Shown piece by piece: positions 40,531 through 50,500 of a stretch of DNA of 64,000 nucleotides; positions within the stretch are counted from its first letter, which is position 1; the number at the start of each line of letters is the position of its first letter. Location of the stretch: assembly GCA_030248215.1 (NCBI GenBank), contig JASANG010003763.1, forward strand, positions 1-64,000, written 5' to 3'. The stretch is from Enoplolaimus lenunculus (taxonomy: Eukaryota; Nematoda; Enoplea; Enoplida; Thoracostomopsidae). Under the pieces are notes generated by a model. That model did not search any database and had not been told where the DNA came from. It worked only from the letters and a program-made list of their open reading frames with translations. A program made the translations under genes and the position numbers.

Positions 40531-43500
40531 GTATTAAAACGCGGCTAATGTAAAGAACAGGGACGGAACAGTATTATCACTGCAAAAATGGTGAGTCAAA
40601 TTGACTCTCTCGGAAACAGGCTTTTTCTGACTACACAAACTGAGTCAAAATTCGACTCCGGTAGAGTCAAACGTGCGACATATTGAAACGAATTTGACTA
40701 TGGTGGAGTCGAATTTGACTCAGTTTGCGTAGTCAGCAAAAGCCTATTTCCGAGAGAGTCAATTTGACTCCCCATTTTTTACAGTGTATAAGCATATTCC
40801 TAAGCCTAAGTCCAAGCCTAAACCTAAGCCAAGCAAAAAAATAAGTCTAAAGCTAAAGCATTACTCTATTCTAGTTCCACTCCGCCTCGGATATTTACAT
40901 GGGCCAAAGCTCAATCAGTATTAATGTGCACGGTATTATGTTATATGATGCAAAAAATATTGTCATACATGTGAATATATACCGGTATATAACGTTGTTG
41001 TATTGCTGTAACTCTCGCCCGGGTCAATAGCCTTGGGGAGTCAGAGAAGACTCAGCCGCCCTTGGAAACATTTTGGCCCCCTGGAAGATTTTCAACCTTG
41101 CTCACGACTTATTCCTTAAAATATACAAAGCAGATGAACGCTTTTAATTAACTGTGACAGGAGCGTATACAAGGCACAGTTAATTGAAAGCGTTCATCTG
41201 CTTTGTATAATACGGAATAAGTAGTGTCTATGTAACTTCTATACCCTCTTCCGTAATTTATGAAGCCCAGAAAAGACCCCGCATACATATTTAGCAGATT
41301 TTAGAAAAGGTTTCTAAGAGGTTTAAAATTTTTGCTTATATACACACAAAAAGTATTTCTGAATTTATTCAGAAAAGTGTTCTCTGTGGCAAATCTTAAA
41401 AGTTTTGCTGATATTTAACACAATTTTTCTAAAAAAACTGGGAAACTTTTATTTTCAGACTTTATTTCAAAACGTTTTTTGAAAACATTTCTGCTATAAC
41501 AGAAATACTTTTCAAGTGCACCTTGCTAATCATATTTCTCAAATGTAAGAAATTTTTTCTTAAATATCAGAAATATTATTTTGAGTGTATTTAAACGTAT
41601 ACCCTCCTTGAAATTGTAGCTACGTCCACGGCTTTCGTATACAATTAATGTTTGTTATAGATACGATACAAGGAATGGCTATTGGTCAGTCTACTATCAA
41701 AGCCACCGGTATCGTTTTGGAATAATGATACCGAACCGCCTTGTTCGGACTACTGTGCCCTCGCTGAATTGTTCTGCCCACACTTTGGGGCGCCAATCAC
41801 CACCGATTATGCTGGATTACCGGTGTTCATTTGTTTAGGTACGTTCGGGTTAAAGTTGGAAATTGAACCATTTGAAAACAGGTTACGGTTCAAAACAAAC
41901 CAATCAAAACTGTAATTTTTATAGCTGGGATGAATTTAAATTGCTTAAACTACATTTGATTCGCGGTTGTTTCGCTCGCGTCGTTTTTAAACTGCAAATG
42001 CCTTTACGTTTGACTCTTGAGTGCCAATCGGAAATTAGTTATTGATTTGATGACCTATTCGATTTAGGGTTAACCTGCTCACCTCGTTTCCAACACCCCA
42101 AAAAATTGTTTCTGTGTCCCTGTGGAAGCCATTTACGACATGTAGCCCACTATCAACGGTGACCCAGGGTAACTGACCCATGTTACCTACGACTCATGAG
42201 TCGAATTACCATTTTTCATTTTGCTTCATGGTAAAAAGATAAACAAATTAAGCAGTCAACCATTAGTTTAAGCCTGTGAATTTCTCTGTGCGACGTAAAC
42301 TTTCAATATTAATTGCCGTTCAATTGCAGTAGTGTTAGTAGTGAAATATGGGTTGAATTGAGTCAACCTTTTTTAACCCATGACCCATCGTGTAGGCTCA
42401 TCGTTTACGCTGAAACTTTGGCTTATGCGGCCAATGTAAAGAACAGGGAGAGAACAGTATTATGAGCATATTCCTTGCCTAAACCTAAGCCTAAGTGTAA
42501 GAATGGGCGTATTCCTAAGCCTAAGCCTAAGCCTAAGCGTAAGAATGGGCATCTTCTTAAGCCTAGCGCCACTACGACACACAGCACTGGCTATCCCCCA
42601 AAATAGACGTGAAAGCGAACGCAATATTGAACCAGCCGGGGGTCGAACCTGAGCCTCCCTCTTGCAAGGCAGATATGCTACCCACTACACCACTTGGCCG
42701 TGTTATCACAAGGTCAATTGCATACCATACTACATATACTAATGTTACGGCGCTAATTAATACTGTGGTGACCCGAATAATAGCGGTGACTGATATTTAT
42801 TTGGCCTTTCCAGAGGGTACCCTGCTGTTATTCGGTTACGGACTGTTATTTATTTTTAACCCACCCTTCGCGGCCCTTCGGTACTGATATATATACACGG
42901 TATTGCAACTATCCGTGCAATTAAACGTCTATTTGTCTTGTATCAAAAGCTTGAGCGATAATGCAAGGTTATACTTAGGAATGTACTTTTAAAACTTAAG
43001 CATGCTTTATGGTTTCTAACTAAACTTTATATGGCCTGAAATCATTTATGCACTACATTTACAAATAACTAATCTCCGTAGACTCTAATTAGGATTTAGG
43101 GACTCTATCCGCTTAAGGACTCTTATTACGGGTACGGGCTCGTATTGATTGGGACTCGAAATGGGGACCCGCTCTTACCCCCCCCTTCAGCTCAATTTTG
43201 GTAATTTCGTCAAAACCGGTACTGTGAAACAATTTCAGATCCTCAAGTCGAACCACACCGCACACCAGACAATTCATCGTCACCAGCCAAGTGTTTCCCA
43301 CCGTGTTCATTCATTAAAGGTCCCACAGACGTCCGTGATTCACACTGCTCAATGCCATCAAACAGAAACGCGACCGATTGGTTATTAACCAACAGCTCTG
43401 ATGGTCAAAAACCGAAACCAGCATCCGTTGAATTGAATTCAACGTCAACTTTAGACCAAATTGACAACTCAACAGAAAATCGAACAAACGACAACATATT

Positions 43501-43627
43501 TGAAGTAACCGATTCGCAACAGCATCCGTTAGTTTTATCGTTATGCATTTCATTTGCGTTCACTCGAGCTTCCATTCAACTCAACCTACTCATGTGGTTG
43601 CTAACTGTGTTGAGTTTTTTAAATTAA
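38824..43627 (+). CDS. nlf-1: NALF/NLF-1 homologue, auxiliary factor of the NALCN leak channel, three exons
   Basis: Exons 38824-40530, 41661-41838 and 43239-43627; 757 residues in this model. The family (FAM155/NALF in vertebrates, NLF-1 in C. elegans) is needed for folding, trafficking and function of NALCN sodium-leak channels. Matches: VECHECFRR and helix ending in NCDAC; RYKEWL (family YKAWL); PPCSDYCALAELFCP (family PCKQYCLEVQTRCP); YAGLPVFIC (family YGGLSSFIC). A hydrophobic N-terminal segment at about residues 247-265 (RLRIVLFALAFLSPISC) and a C-terminal one (LNLLMWLLTVLSFL) agree with family topology. Phases agree: 0 at the first junction, 1 at the second (G|AT restores Asp). Odd: the cysteine after YKAWL is leucine here. 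The N terminus is uncertain because of the CAA repeat. Confidence 0.85.
39064..39316. repeat. (CAA/CAC)n trinucleotide array
   Basis: About 250 bases of CAACAACAACAC with ACCGACAA interruptions, unbroken in all three plus frames (Thr/Pro, Gln/His, Asn/Thr). Length polymorphism is to be expected. Confidence 0.95.
40543..40905. mobile_element. TTAGGC-array element, subfamily A, carrying a nested T1
   Basis: GGCTAATGTAAAGAACAGGG to GATATTTACATGGGCC. It starts 13 bases after the NALF exon 1 donor. Its left arm GTATTATAAGC is interrupted after GTATTAT by a T1 element and resumes as TATAAGC. Confidence 0.82.
40578..40786. mobile_element. T1 MITE nested in a TTAGGC-array element
   Basis: CACTGCAAAAATGGTGAG to CCCCATTTTTTACAGTG with TAT on both sides, consistent with a TA-type insertion. 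It is the younger of the two elements. Confidence 0.85.
40906..41660. other. Rest of NALF intron 1
   Basis: An S-element fragment at about 41025-41105 (AGCCTTGGGGAGTCAG, TTTTCAACCTTGCT). An inverted pair at 41120-41215 (AGATGAACGCTTTTAATTAA and its partner). AAAAGTATTTCTGA/TCAGAAATA words at 41340-41580. No further exon. Confidence 0.45.
41661..41838 (+). CDS. nlf-1: NALF exon 2 (conserved cysteine core)
   Basis: 178 bases after acceptor gttatag, phase 0 in and 1 out (TTTAG|gtacgt). Encodes IRYKEWLLVSLLSKPP, PPCSDYCALAELFCP and YAGLPVFICL. These give the cysteine spacing typical of the NALF domain. Confidence 0.88.
42429..42572. mobile_element. TTAGGC-array element, subfamily A, left part only
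   Basis: GGCCAATGTAAAGAACAGGG and two CCTAAGCC blocks, cut off where SINE sequence begins at about 42573. Confidence 0.7.
42573..42708 (-). mobile_element. tRNA-related SINE in NALF intron 2
   Basis: On minus: GGCCAAGTGGTGTAGTGGG (box A region), TGCCTTGCAAGAGGGAGG (anticodon-like), CAGGTTCGACCCCCGG (box B), then a body with CGTGAAAGCG/TAGTGGCGCTAGG. The acceptor stem does not pair fully. Different tRNA source from the 852-1015 SINE. Confidence 0.65.
42768..43184. mobile_element. G element, right end lost near NALF exon 3
   Basis: Starts GTGACCCGAATAATAGCGG and follows the 32894 copy in inverse order down to GGGGACCCGCTCTTACC. The expected terminal CTTATTCGGGTCAC is absent; the sequence runs instead into the region of the NALF exon 3 acceptor at 43238. 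Confidence 0.65.
43239..43627 (+). CDS. nlf-1: NALF exon 3 (C terminus)
   Basis: 389 bases after acceptor caatttcag, phase 1, ending TAA at 43625-43627. Encodes PQVEPHRTPDNSSSPAKC, CSFIKGPTDVRDSHC, several N-glycosylation sites, and a terminal hydrophobic segment. The frame is fixed by the phase-1 donor of exon 2. A competing acceptor at 43190 leads to a short frame and is disfavoured. Confidence 0.72.
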
Positions 43628-43892
43628 AGTTGAGTTCAATTGAATTGATTGAAGATATTCAAGTTATCTGTTTGTAGCATGCGCGTGGTCGGTGGGAGGG
43701 GGGCGGTGGTTGATGCTTAGACCCCCCAATTCATGAACACGGAAACGTTTTGCAACTGTTACGAAGCGATTTATTACTAAAATTGCAGTTAGCTTGAACT
43801 CCGTTGGCTCGAGAGTTATTTTTCACAGTTTTACTCGCAGGGTAAATGTAGGGTCTTGGAATATCGCCTTCAAATGATTCTTTCAATCCCAA

Positions 43893-44054
43893 GCCCATGT
43901 AAAGATCAGGGACGGAATGTTTTTCTGTGGCACTAGAAAACAGTAAGCTAAAGCTTTAGACTATTTTTTTGCTTTGCTTAGGCTAAGGCTTACGTTTAGG
44001 CTTCGGAATATGCTTATAAAATACTGTTCCGCATATGTTCTTTTACATTTGGCC
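43893..44054. mobile_element. TTAGGC-array element, subfamily A
   Basis: GCCCATGTAAAGATCAGGG to TTCTTTTACATTTGGCC; short array, no clear duplication. Confidence 0.72.
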
Positions 44055-44140
44055 AAACCCACACAAAACTTACATCTTTCAGTGGACGAAAACAGTTGTA
44101 AAATTGTGTTAAAACTTCCGCTCGTTTTGTTCGCAATTTC

Positions 44141-44332
44141 GGCTCATGTAAACATCAGGGGCGGAATGCTTTTCTGTGGGACTGCAATAGAGTAAAAGCT
44201 AAAACTTTAGACCAATATTTTTTGTTTGGCTTAGGCTTAGGACTATGCTCATCCTTACGCTTAGGCTTAGGCTTAATCTTAGGACTACGCTCATTCTTAC
44301 GCTTAGGCTTAGGCTAAGGAATATGCATATCC
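44141..44332. mobile_element. TTAGGC-array element, subfamily A, right end lost
   Basis: GGCTCATGTAAACATCAGGGG through GGCTTAGGCTAAGGAATATG; the terminal inverted repeat on the right is missing. Confidence 0.65.
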
Positions 44333-44663
44333 GCAAATTCTAACTCAACCTTTACTGCAATTCCTGTTTACTTAAGCCCTTGTCCCGAAATCTGAGCTAC
44401 GCGCCTGGTTCATAGAGCTCTACTTTGCTCGAAAATAATATGCTTAACCCTTTCCTTCATAGAGTATACTGCACTCAGCTAAAGAATAAAACGTTTTCGT
44501 AAAATAATGCCACAATCTGCAACGTTTAACAATTATATACCAGTATGCGCAGTGCAAAATCTCAACAAGATGTGAGGACTCCTTTGAGCTTGTGCGTCAT
44601 GCGTTTCTAGTTGAACTACGACCGCACTCAGATTTCGAGTCGTAGCTTTAAATTATAGCCCGT
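44333..44663. other. Spacer
   Basis: Nothing recognised. Confidence 0.3.
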
Positions 44664-44867
44664 ATTCTCAAATGTGTGTAGCGCTAACCACCAGTTCGTG
44701 ACAGGTGTTTTAACTTTTGAACAAGTAAATGTTGACGGTTAAATTTCAGCACATTTTTCACATATGATTTGCTCTACAACTGTACCAATTTTGAATTCAA
44801 CCACTGCAATAGTTAGTGAGTTTGAAAACGTATTATTGATGATAGTCGCTATACACATTTGAGAATA
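44664..44867. mobile_element. H element, full
   Basis: ATTCTCAAATGTGTGTAGC to CGCTATACACATTTGAGAAT. Confidence 0.72.
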
Positions 44868-45180
44868 TGGCCCTAGCTCTCACAGATGAAATTGAAAATA
44901 TTCATGTGGAACTTTGTATTAAGATTTAATACTTAATTGCTTATCGTTTCAAGCTTTCACGTCACTCTCCAAGCTTATACCCCAGTATAATATTGTGCTC
45001 CAACGTTAGTGGTCTACTCTTTCTTGTTGGATCCGCTGCAACGCCCCTGTCGAATTGCTGAGTTACTGAAATATAAGCGAAAGAAGTGTTCAACATGATA
45101 TTGTGTAATTGGTAATTGGTATAGTCTGTTAATTGCCTAGAATAAAAGTAATTTTGTATTTTATCCAACGATATGTTTAA
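44868..45180. other. Spacer
   Basis: No feature apart from a short AAGATTTAATACTTAATTG low-copy word. A minus frame (44962-45291) runs into the P element and was not accepted. Confidence 0.3.
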
Positions 45181-45455
45181 AGCCCTATTCACACGTGCAA
45201 GTTTTTGCGGTGAGAACTTGCAGCTGCAACTTGCACTTGCAAGTTTTGTCCAAAATACCGTTTGAAAAAGTTGCAGCTGCAAATAATTCATTAAAAACCA
45301 TAGCTAGGAATTTAGTTCACATGTGTGAATAACTATGTAAAGTTACTGAATGTATTTCAACCGCTTTCTTATTGGCTGATGAAAAAATGCAAGTTTTGCG
45401 TGCAATTTGCAGCTGTAAGATCTCGTAGTAAAATCTTGCATGTGTAAATAAGGCT
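45181..45455. mobile_element. P element (PIF/Harbinger-like MITE), first copy
   Basis: AGCCCTATTCACACGTGCAAG to TGCATGTGTAAATAAGGCT, flanked by TAA at 45178-45180 and 45456-45458. Full of GCAGCTGCAA and ACTTGCAAGT words. The TAA duplication and GCCCTATTCACACG ends suggest PIF/Harbinger. Confidence 0.78.
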
Positions 45456-45530
45456 TAAAACGAATTCCAGTCGGTTGACACTTTTAAGACTAAAGAATTC
45501 AGTGAATTTTGCAGCTTTGATAAATTGACT

Positions 45531-45721
45531 GTCTAATGCATAGAACAGAGGCGAAACAGTAATATAAGCATATTCCTAAGCCTAAGCCTAGACCTATGCG
45601 TAAGAATGAGAGCTTCTACCTAAGCCTAGTCTAAGCCTAAGCAAAAAATTAGTCTAAAGCTTAAGCTTATCCTATTGCAGCCCAACGCATAAACGTTCCG
45701 TCCCTAATCTTTACATGGGCC
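45531..45721. mobile_element. TTAGGC-array element, subfamily A
   Basis: GTCTAATGCATAGAACAGAGG to CCTAATCTTTACATGGGCC. Flanks AATTGACT and AACTGACT, seven of eight. The left end mixes subfamily A and B bases. Confidence 0.8.
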
Positions 45722-45833
45722 AACTGACTGATCTATTGAATGGTATCATTGAAATCCAAAGCAAAATTTCAAAGTAAGTACTTAATATATAACATAATTT
45801 CTGTCGGTCAAAATAGAAACGGCCGATAACTTT

Positions 45834-46016
45834 GGCCCATGTAAAAATCAGGGGCGGAACGTTTTTCTGCTAAACTGCAACAGGATTAATCTTAGCTTTA
45901 GAGTAATTTTTTGCTTAGTCGTAGACTTAGGTATAAGTTAGTTGTTACGCTTTGGCGTAGGCTTAGGCTTAGAAATGTACTTATACTATTGTTATTACCC
46001 TGTTGTATACATTGGC
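45834..46016. mobile_element. TTAGGC-array element, mixed A/B ends
   Basis: Left end is A-type (GGCCCATGTAAAAATCAGG), right end B-type (GTTGTATACATTGGCT). Confidence 0.7.
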
Positions 46017-46114
46017 TAGAACTTCTGGCATTCATCTGAGCTGCTGGAAATATATGCGCGGAGTGGGTTTGACCCCTCACGTATGCGCATCTCTACTGAA
46101 CGCTGTATTGCTAA

Positions 46115-46391
46115 TGCCCTATTCACACGTGCAAGTTTTTGTTGCGACAACTAGCAGCAGGAAATTGCACGCAGAACTTACATTTCTTCATCAGCCAATG
46201 AGAAAGCTGCTGCAATAAATTCTGTGAACTAGAATGGTTTTTCACACATGTGAACTAAAATCCTTAGCTATGATTTTTAACGAATCATTTACAGCTGTAA
46301 GTTTTTCGAACGGTATTTTTGACAAAACTTGCAAGTGCAAGATGCAGCTGCAAGTTCTCGCTGCAAACACTTGCACGTGTGAATAGGGCTT
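46115..46391. mobile_element. P element, second copy, inverted
   Basis: GCCCTATTCACACGTGCAAG to CTTGCACGTGTGAATAGGGCT, flanked by TAA. It is the reverse complement of 45181-45455 over its whole length with scattered changes, 660 bases away. Confidence 0.8.
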
Positions 46392-46992
46392 TAAGTCACG
46401 CATGTCGCCCACCTTTTCAACTGCTTTCGTTGTCGTCTGGGTACATTATAAGTAGTTTCGGTTTGGCAGCTTTCGGCAGATTTTAATAAAATTTTGTCGC
46501 GATTAGGGGGACGTATTTGTGGTTGTTTTAGCTAAATAGGGGGTGAGCTTGCGCATCGCAGCGGTGGCTACGGGTTATGCTGCTATGCAGGTGTTAATTT
46601 TTATAAAGTTTCGCTTTTATGAAAAGGAAGTATCAAATTTTATAAACATTGCCGAAACATATTATTTTACGTTTTTTACGCTTTGAAAAACAACTCAGGC
46701 CTTTGTTAATAAATACAAAGGCATACGCATCAGGCCCGTAGCCTGATAGAGGCCAGGGTGGATCAGCCCCACCTTGAAGAATTTTGCTTCTCCCCCCTAG
46801 CGAATTTTCAAACTTATTGTAGGTCATCGAAAACTTGTATATGCGCGCTTCCTGAAACACGTTTAGCTCCCACTAGCAAGATGAGCAGGCAATAGAAACT
46901 TGGTGGCGCGCTGATCCTTAGCCTAAACCTGATCCTATTTAATCATAACCGTTTCAGCAAGATTTTATCCTGTTAAACAGGTTCAAATCGAT
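46392..46992. other. Spacer with S element
   Basis: About 46735-46895 is an S copy (CCCGTAGCCTGATAGAGGCC, GGATCAGCCCCACC, GTTTAGCTCCCACTAGCAAG). Otherwise nothing recognised. Confidence 0.5.
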
Positions 46993-47189
46993 GGCCAATG
47001 TTTCTTTAAGGGGCGTCCAGGTTTCGGGTACGTCAATAACATAGTTGGTTTGGATTCTAGATTACATATTTTGCTTAGGCTTTAGGCACAGGCTTAGGCT
47101 TAGCCTTAGGATCTCATTTTTGCAACGCTTAAGCTTAGGCTTAGGAATACGCTTAATCTACTGTTACGCCCCTTAAAGTAACATTGGCC
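46993..47189. mobile_element. TTAGGC-array element, subfamily C
   Basis: GGCCAATGTTTCTTTAAGGGG to CCTTAAAGTAACATTGGCC. Flanks AAATCGAT and GGATCGAT agree at six of eight. Confidence 0.8.
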
Positions 47190-47435
47190 GGATCGATTGC
47201 TATACCAACAAATTATTTGTGGGTTAACGTTTCGAGATTAGCCAATCGTTGTAAGAGAAATCTGTTATATAACAACCTTATCAACAGCCCGCTTTCAAAG
47301 TAAAACCTCATGATAGCCTTGATATATAACAGATTTTGTGTCACCGTTGATAAAATTATTGTGAGCGGCGAATAAAAATAGTTTCAGAGCTCGGAACAGG
47401 TTTTAGTCGAACTACTATTTTTAGAGGGTTCTAAA

Positions 47436-47554
47436 ATGTTTAATCATGGTATAATTGTTATGCTGGCGGTATCTGCCGCTGTAAATCCTGTGACAGCAAT
47501 CGGTCAAGACATGGAGTCTGATTTAGACGAACATTGTCAACAAGCGTTCACAAA
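47436..47554 (+). CDS. Secreted cysteine-rich protein, exon 1
   Basis: ATG at 47436, signal peptide, then DMESDLDEHCQQAFTK; donor CAAA|gtataa in phase 2. Fifteen bases on, a TTAGGC element begins (47569). If the donor were not used the frame would stop at 47577-47579, inside the element. Confidence 0.55.
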
Positions 47555-50500
47555 GTATAAAAAAACATGGCCAGTGTAGAGAACAGGGGCGCAAAAGTAT
47601 TATAAGCATATTCCTAAACCTAAGCCTAAGCCTAAGCATAAGCGTAAGAATGAGGATATTTCTAAGCCTAAGCCTATTAGCCTAGTCCTAAGCCAAGCAA
47701 AAAATTAGCCTAAAGCTTATGCTTACTCTTGCAGTCCCACAGAAAAACGTTCCGCTCCAGATGTTTACATGGGCCGAAATTGCGAACAAAGTGGTACAAA
47801 CAGGAAATATTCTAAAATATTCTGAAAGGGGGGTTCGACCTCAAAACCTGGTTACTTGCTTGTATGCTTAGGTGGGCCAATGTTACTATTAGGGGCGTAA
47901 CATTAGATTAATCGAATTCCTAAGCCTACGCCATAGCCTAAGCGTTTCAAAAGTGTGTTCCTAAGCCTAAGCCTAAGCCTAAGCCTAAGCCTATGCCTAA
48001 GCCTTCACAAAAAATGTGACCTAGAATCTAAACCTACTGTTTTATGGACCCACCAGAAACCTGGACGCCCCTTAAAGTAACATGTGCCCTTGGGTGGAGG
48101 CAGAAAAATTTTCAAGACACATTGAAATATTTCAGAGCACTTTACAGTCGAGTCGCGGTTGAAACATTTGTAACAAGAGAGTTTGGTACGGGTACGGCTA
48201 ACCATCTTTAAGCCACTCTCTGGTTTGAAACCGGAATGCATTTAAAATTAATGGATTCAAATTACGGCTTAAAAAATTTCAATTAATCCGCTTATACCCT
48301 GTTCAGCTTCCCAGATTATGAGCCAATGTATTGAACATGGCTGTAACAGTTGTATAAGCATAGCCTAAAACCTGAGCCTAATCATAACAATGAGCTTATA
48401 TCTAAGCCTAAGCGTAATCCAAAGCTAAAGTTGGTCTAAAGCGTTGAATTAGTTGTAAGCAGGACGTATTTAACCGTACGGTGTCTTTTATTGCAGCTGC
48501 AAACAAATGCATAAAATGTATACCGAGCGAGTGTTGGTTCCATCGTCAAGCATTGATCGTTGGTGCAATAGTAAGCACGGATGGGCCATCACATCCAAAC
48601 GACCCTGACGATTCGAGTCAAAGCATATTTATAAGCCTGAGCCTTAACCTAAGCTTTTGCGTATTAAAAACATGTTTAAAACTAAGCTTAAATTTTTTCA
48701 CACGGACATTTTTTCTGCTTGATATATTTTCCAAATAGGATTCGAATCCGGCACCGGAGAACAGGAGTGCTTTGATTTTCCTGACGGCCAATGTAAAGAA
48801 CAAGGGCGGAACAGTATTATAAGCTTATTCCTAAGTCTAAGTCTAAGCCTAAACCTAAGCCAAGCAAAAAATAGTCTAAAGCTTAAGTTTATTCTATTCT
48901 AGTCCCACAGAAAAATGTTCCGCCTCTGATCTTTACATGGACCTTGCTGACAATTTTGTGCCATGCGTGCATATCATTTTGAGTATAGATGCCGTTGCGT
49001 CATTACTCAAAGGTTTGAGAATAAGTGGGTTAGACTTGAAACCTAAGCCCGTATTCTCAAATGTGAGTAGCACCCATCACTAGTTGCTGATAGTTCCTGT
49101 AACTTTGCAAACAGCACATTGTGAGGTTCGAAATTCAGCACATTGTTCGTGTTTGATTTGCCCTACTTCTGTACCAATTTTGAAATCTGCAATTGCAGGA
49201 TGTTCGTCAGTTTGAAAACCTATCGCTAACTGATGATAGGCGCTATGCAAATTTGAGAATATTGTCAGTATTCCTAACCAAAGAAAATAGTCTTAAATCT
49301 TAAGCGTACTCTATAACGAACCTGTGGATACACAAGACGCCCCTAAACGTACCATAGGCAATCGACGGGCGGCCAATGTTACTTTGAGGGGCGTAACAGT
49401 ACATTAAGCGTATTTCTAAGCCTAAGTCTAAGCCTAAGCGTTGCAAAAATGTGTTCTTAAGCCTAAGCCTAAGTATAAGCCTAAGCCTAAGCGTTGCAAA
49501 AATGTGTTCTTAAGCCTAAGCCTAAGTATAAGCCTAAGCGTAAGCGTTGCAAAATTGAGTTCCGAAGCCTAAGCGTAGGCATAAGCAAAACAATGTAATC
49601 TAGAATCTAAACCTACCCTCTTTTATGGACCCACCAGAAACCTCGACGACCCTTAAAGTCACATGGACACTCGACAGGCTAACGTATATTTTTGGATATT
49701 TCAAACAGGTCTCAGGGTATTCGAATCCTGTTATCAGTCCGGTGAAACAATGGCTTGCCCGTTGCTTGACTCTCAACTTGCAATAAAACGAGCATGTGAT
49801 AATACGGAAAAATACAAAAAGTTTGCCGACTGCTACAATTCAATGTATCGCGATGGGAAGTAAGACGCAGGGTCAGATGTCACCAGGAACAGACTGCGGT
49901 TTCCAAATTTCCAACCCCAAACAGCTTAAAACGGCAGTTCAACGCCGTAGTTGACTACACAGCAAACTTTGGCGGTTGTGTATTATTCTGTTCGATGCTT
50001 TGAGCTGAAACTTGCAGTATTAAATTACTTAATTATTATACTTAAACCATTAAGTTACTGTCTTAAATGATTAGATTCTTGAGAGTAAAAAACAAGCGTC
50101 AACTTTGAGAGCCTGTGTCCAAAAACGAAAGTCATACACTGTAAACTTCAGTGGAGTTGATTTTAACTCAGAATGAGTTATATCACTCAGTCTGAGGTAG
50201 GACTATCAGAACTCAGCGTTCTGATGCAGTTCAACTCATCATGAGTTAATTAATCAACTCAGCCAAAATCAGCTCAACCAGAGTGAGAATCAACTCAACT
50301 CAGATTGAATTAATGTTTACTGATGTTAATTCAAAAATAACCAGCTCGCTAGCTAGATTAGTTTACTCATTGTAATTTACAGTTTTTTGTCGGCTTTTTG
50401 GCCATATAAACAATATTGGCGGAACAGAATTATAAGCTTAATCCTAAACCTAGCCTAAAGCCTACACTGTAAATTTCAGTGAGTTGATTTTAACTCAGAA

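Noticed and set aside
42630-42705. A working tRNA gene on minus
   Set aside because: Acceptor stem mismatched and a SINE-like tail follows.
43149-43388. 79-codon frame over NALF exon 3 using the acceptor at 43190
   Set aside because: The phase-1 donor of exon 2 fits the 43239 start, whose frame adds conserved-looking cysteines and a terminal hydrophobic segment.
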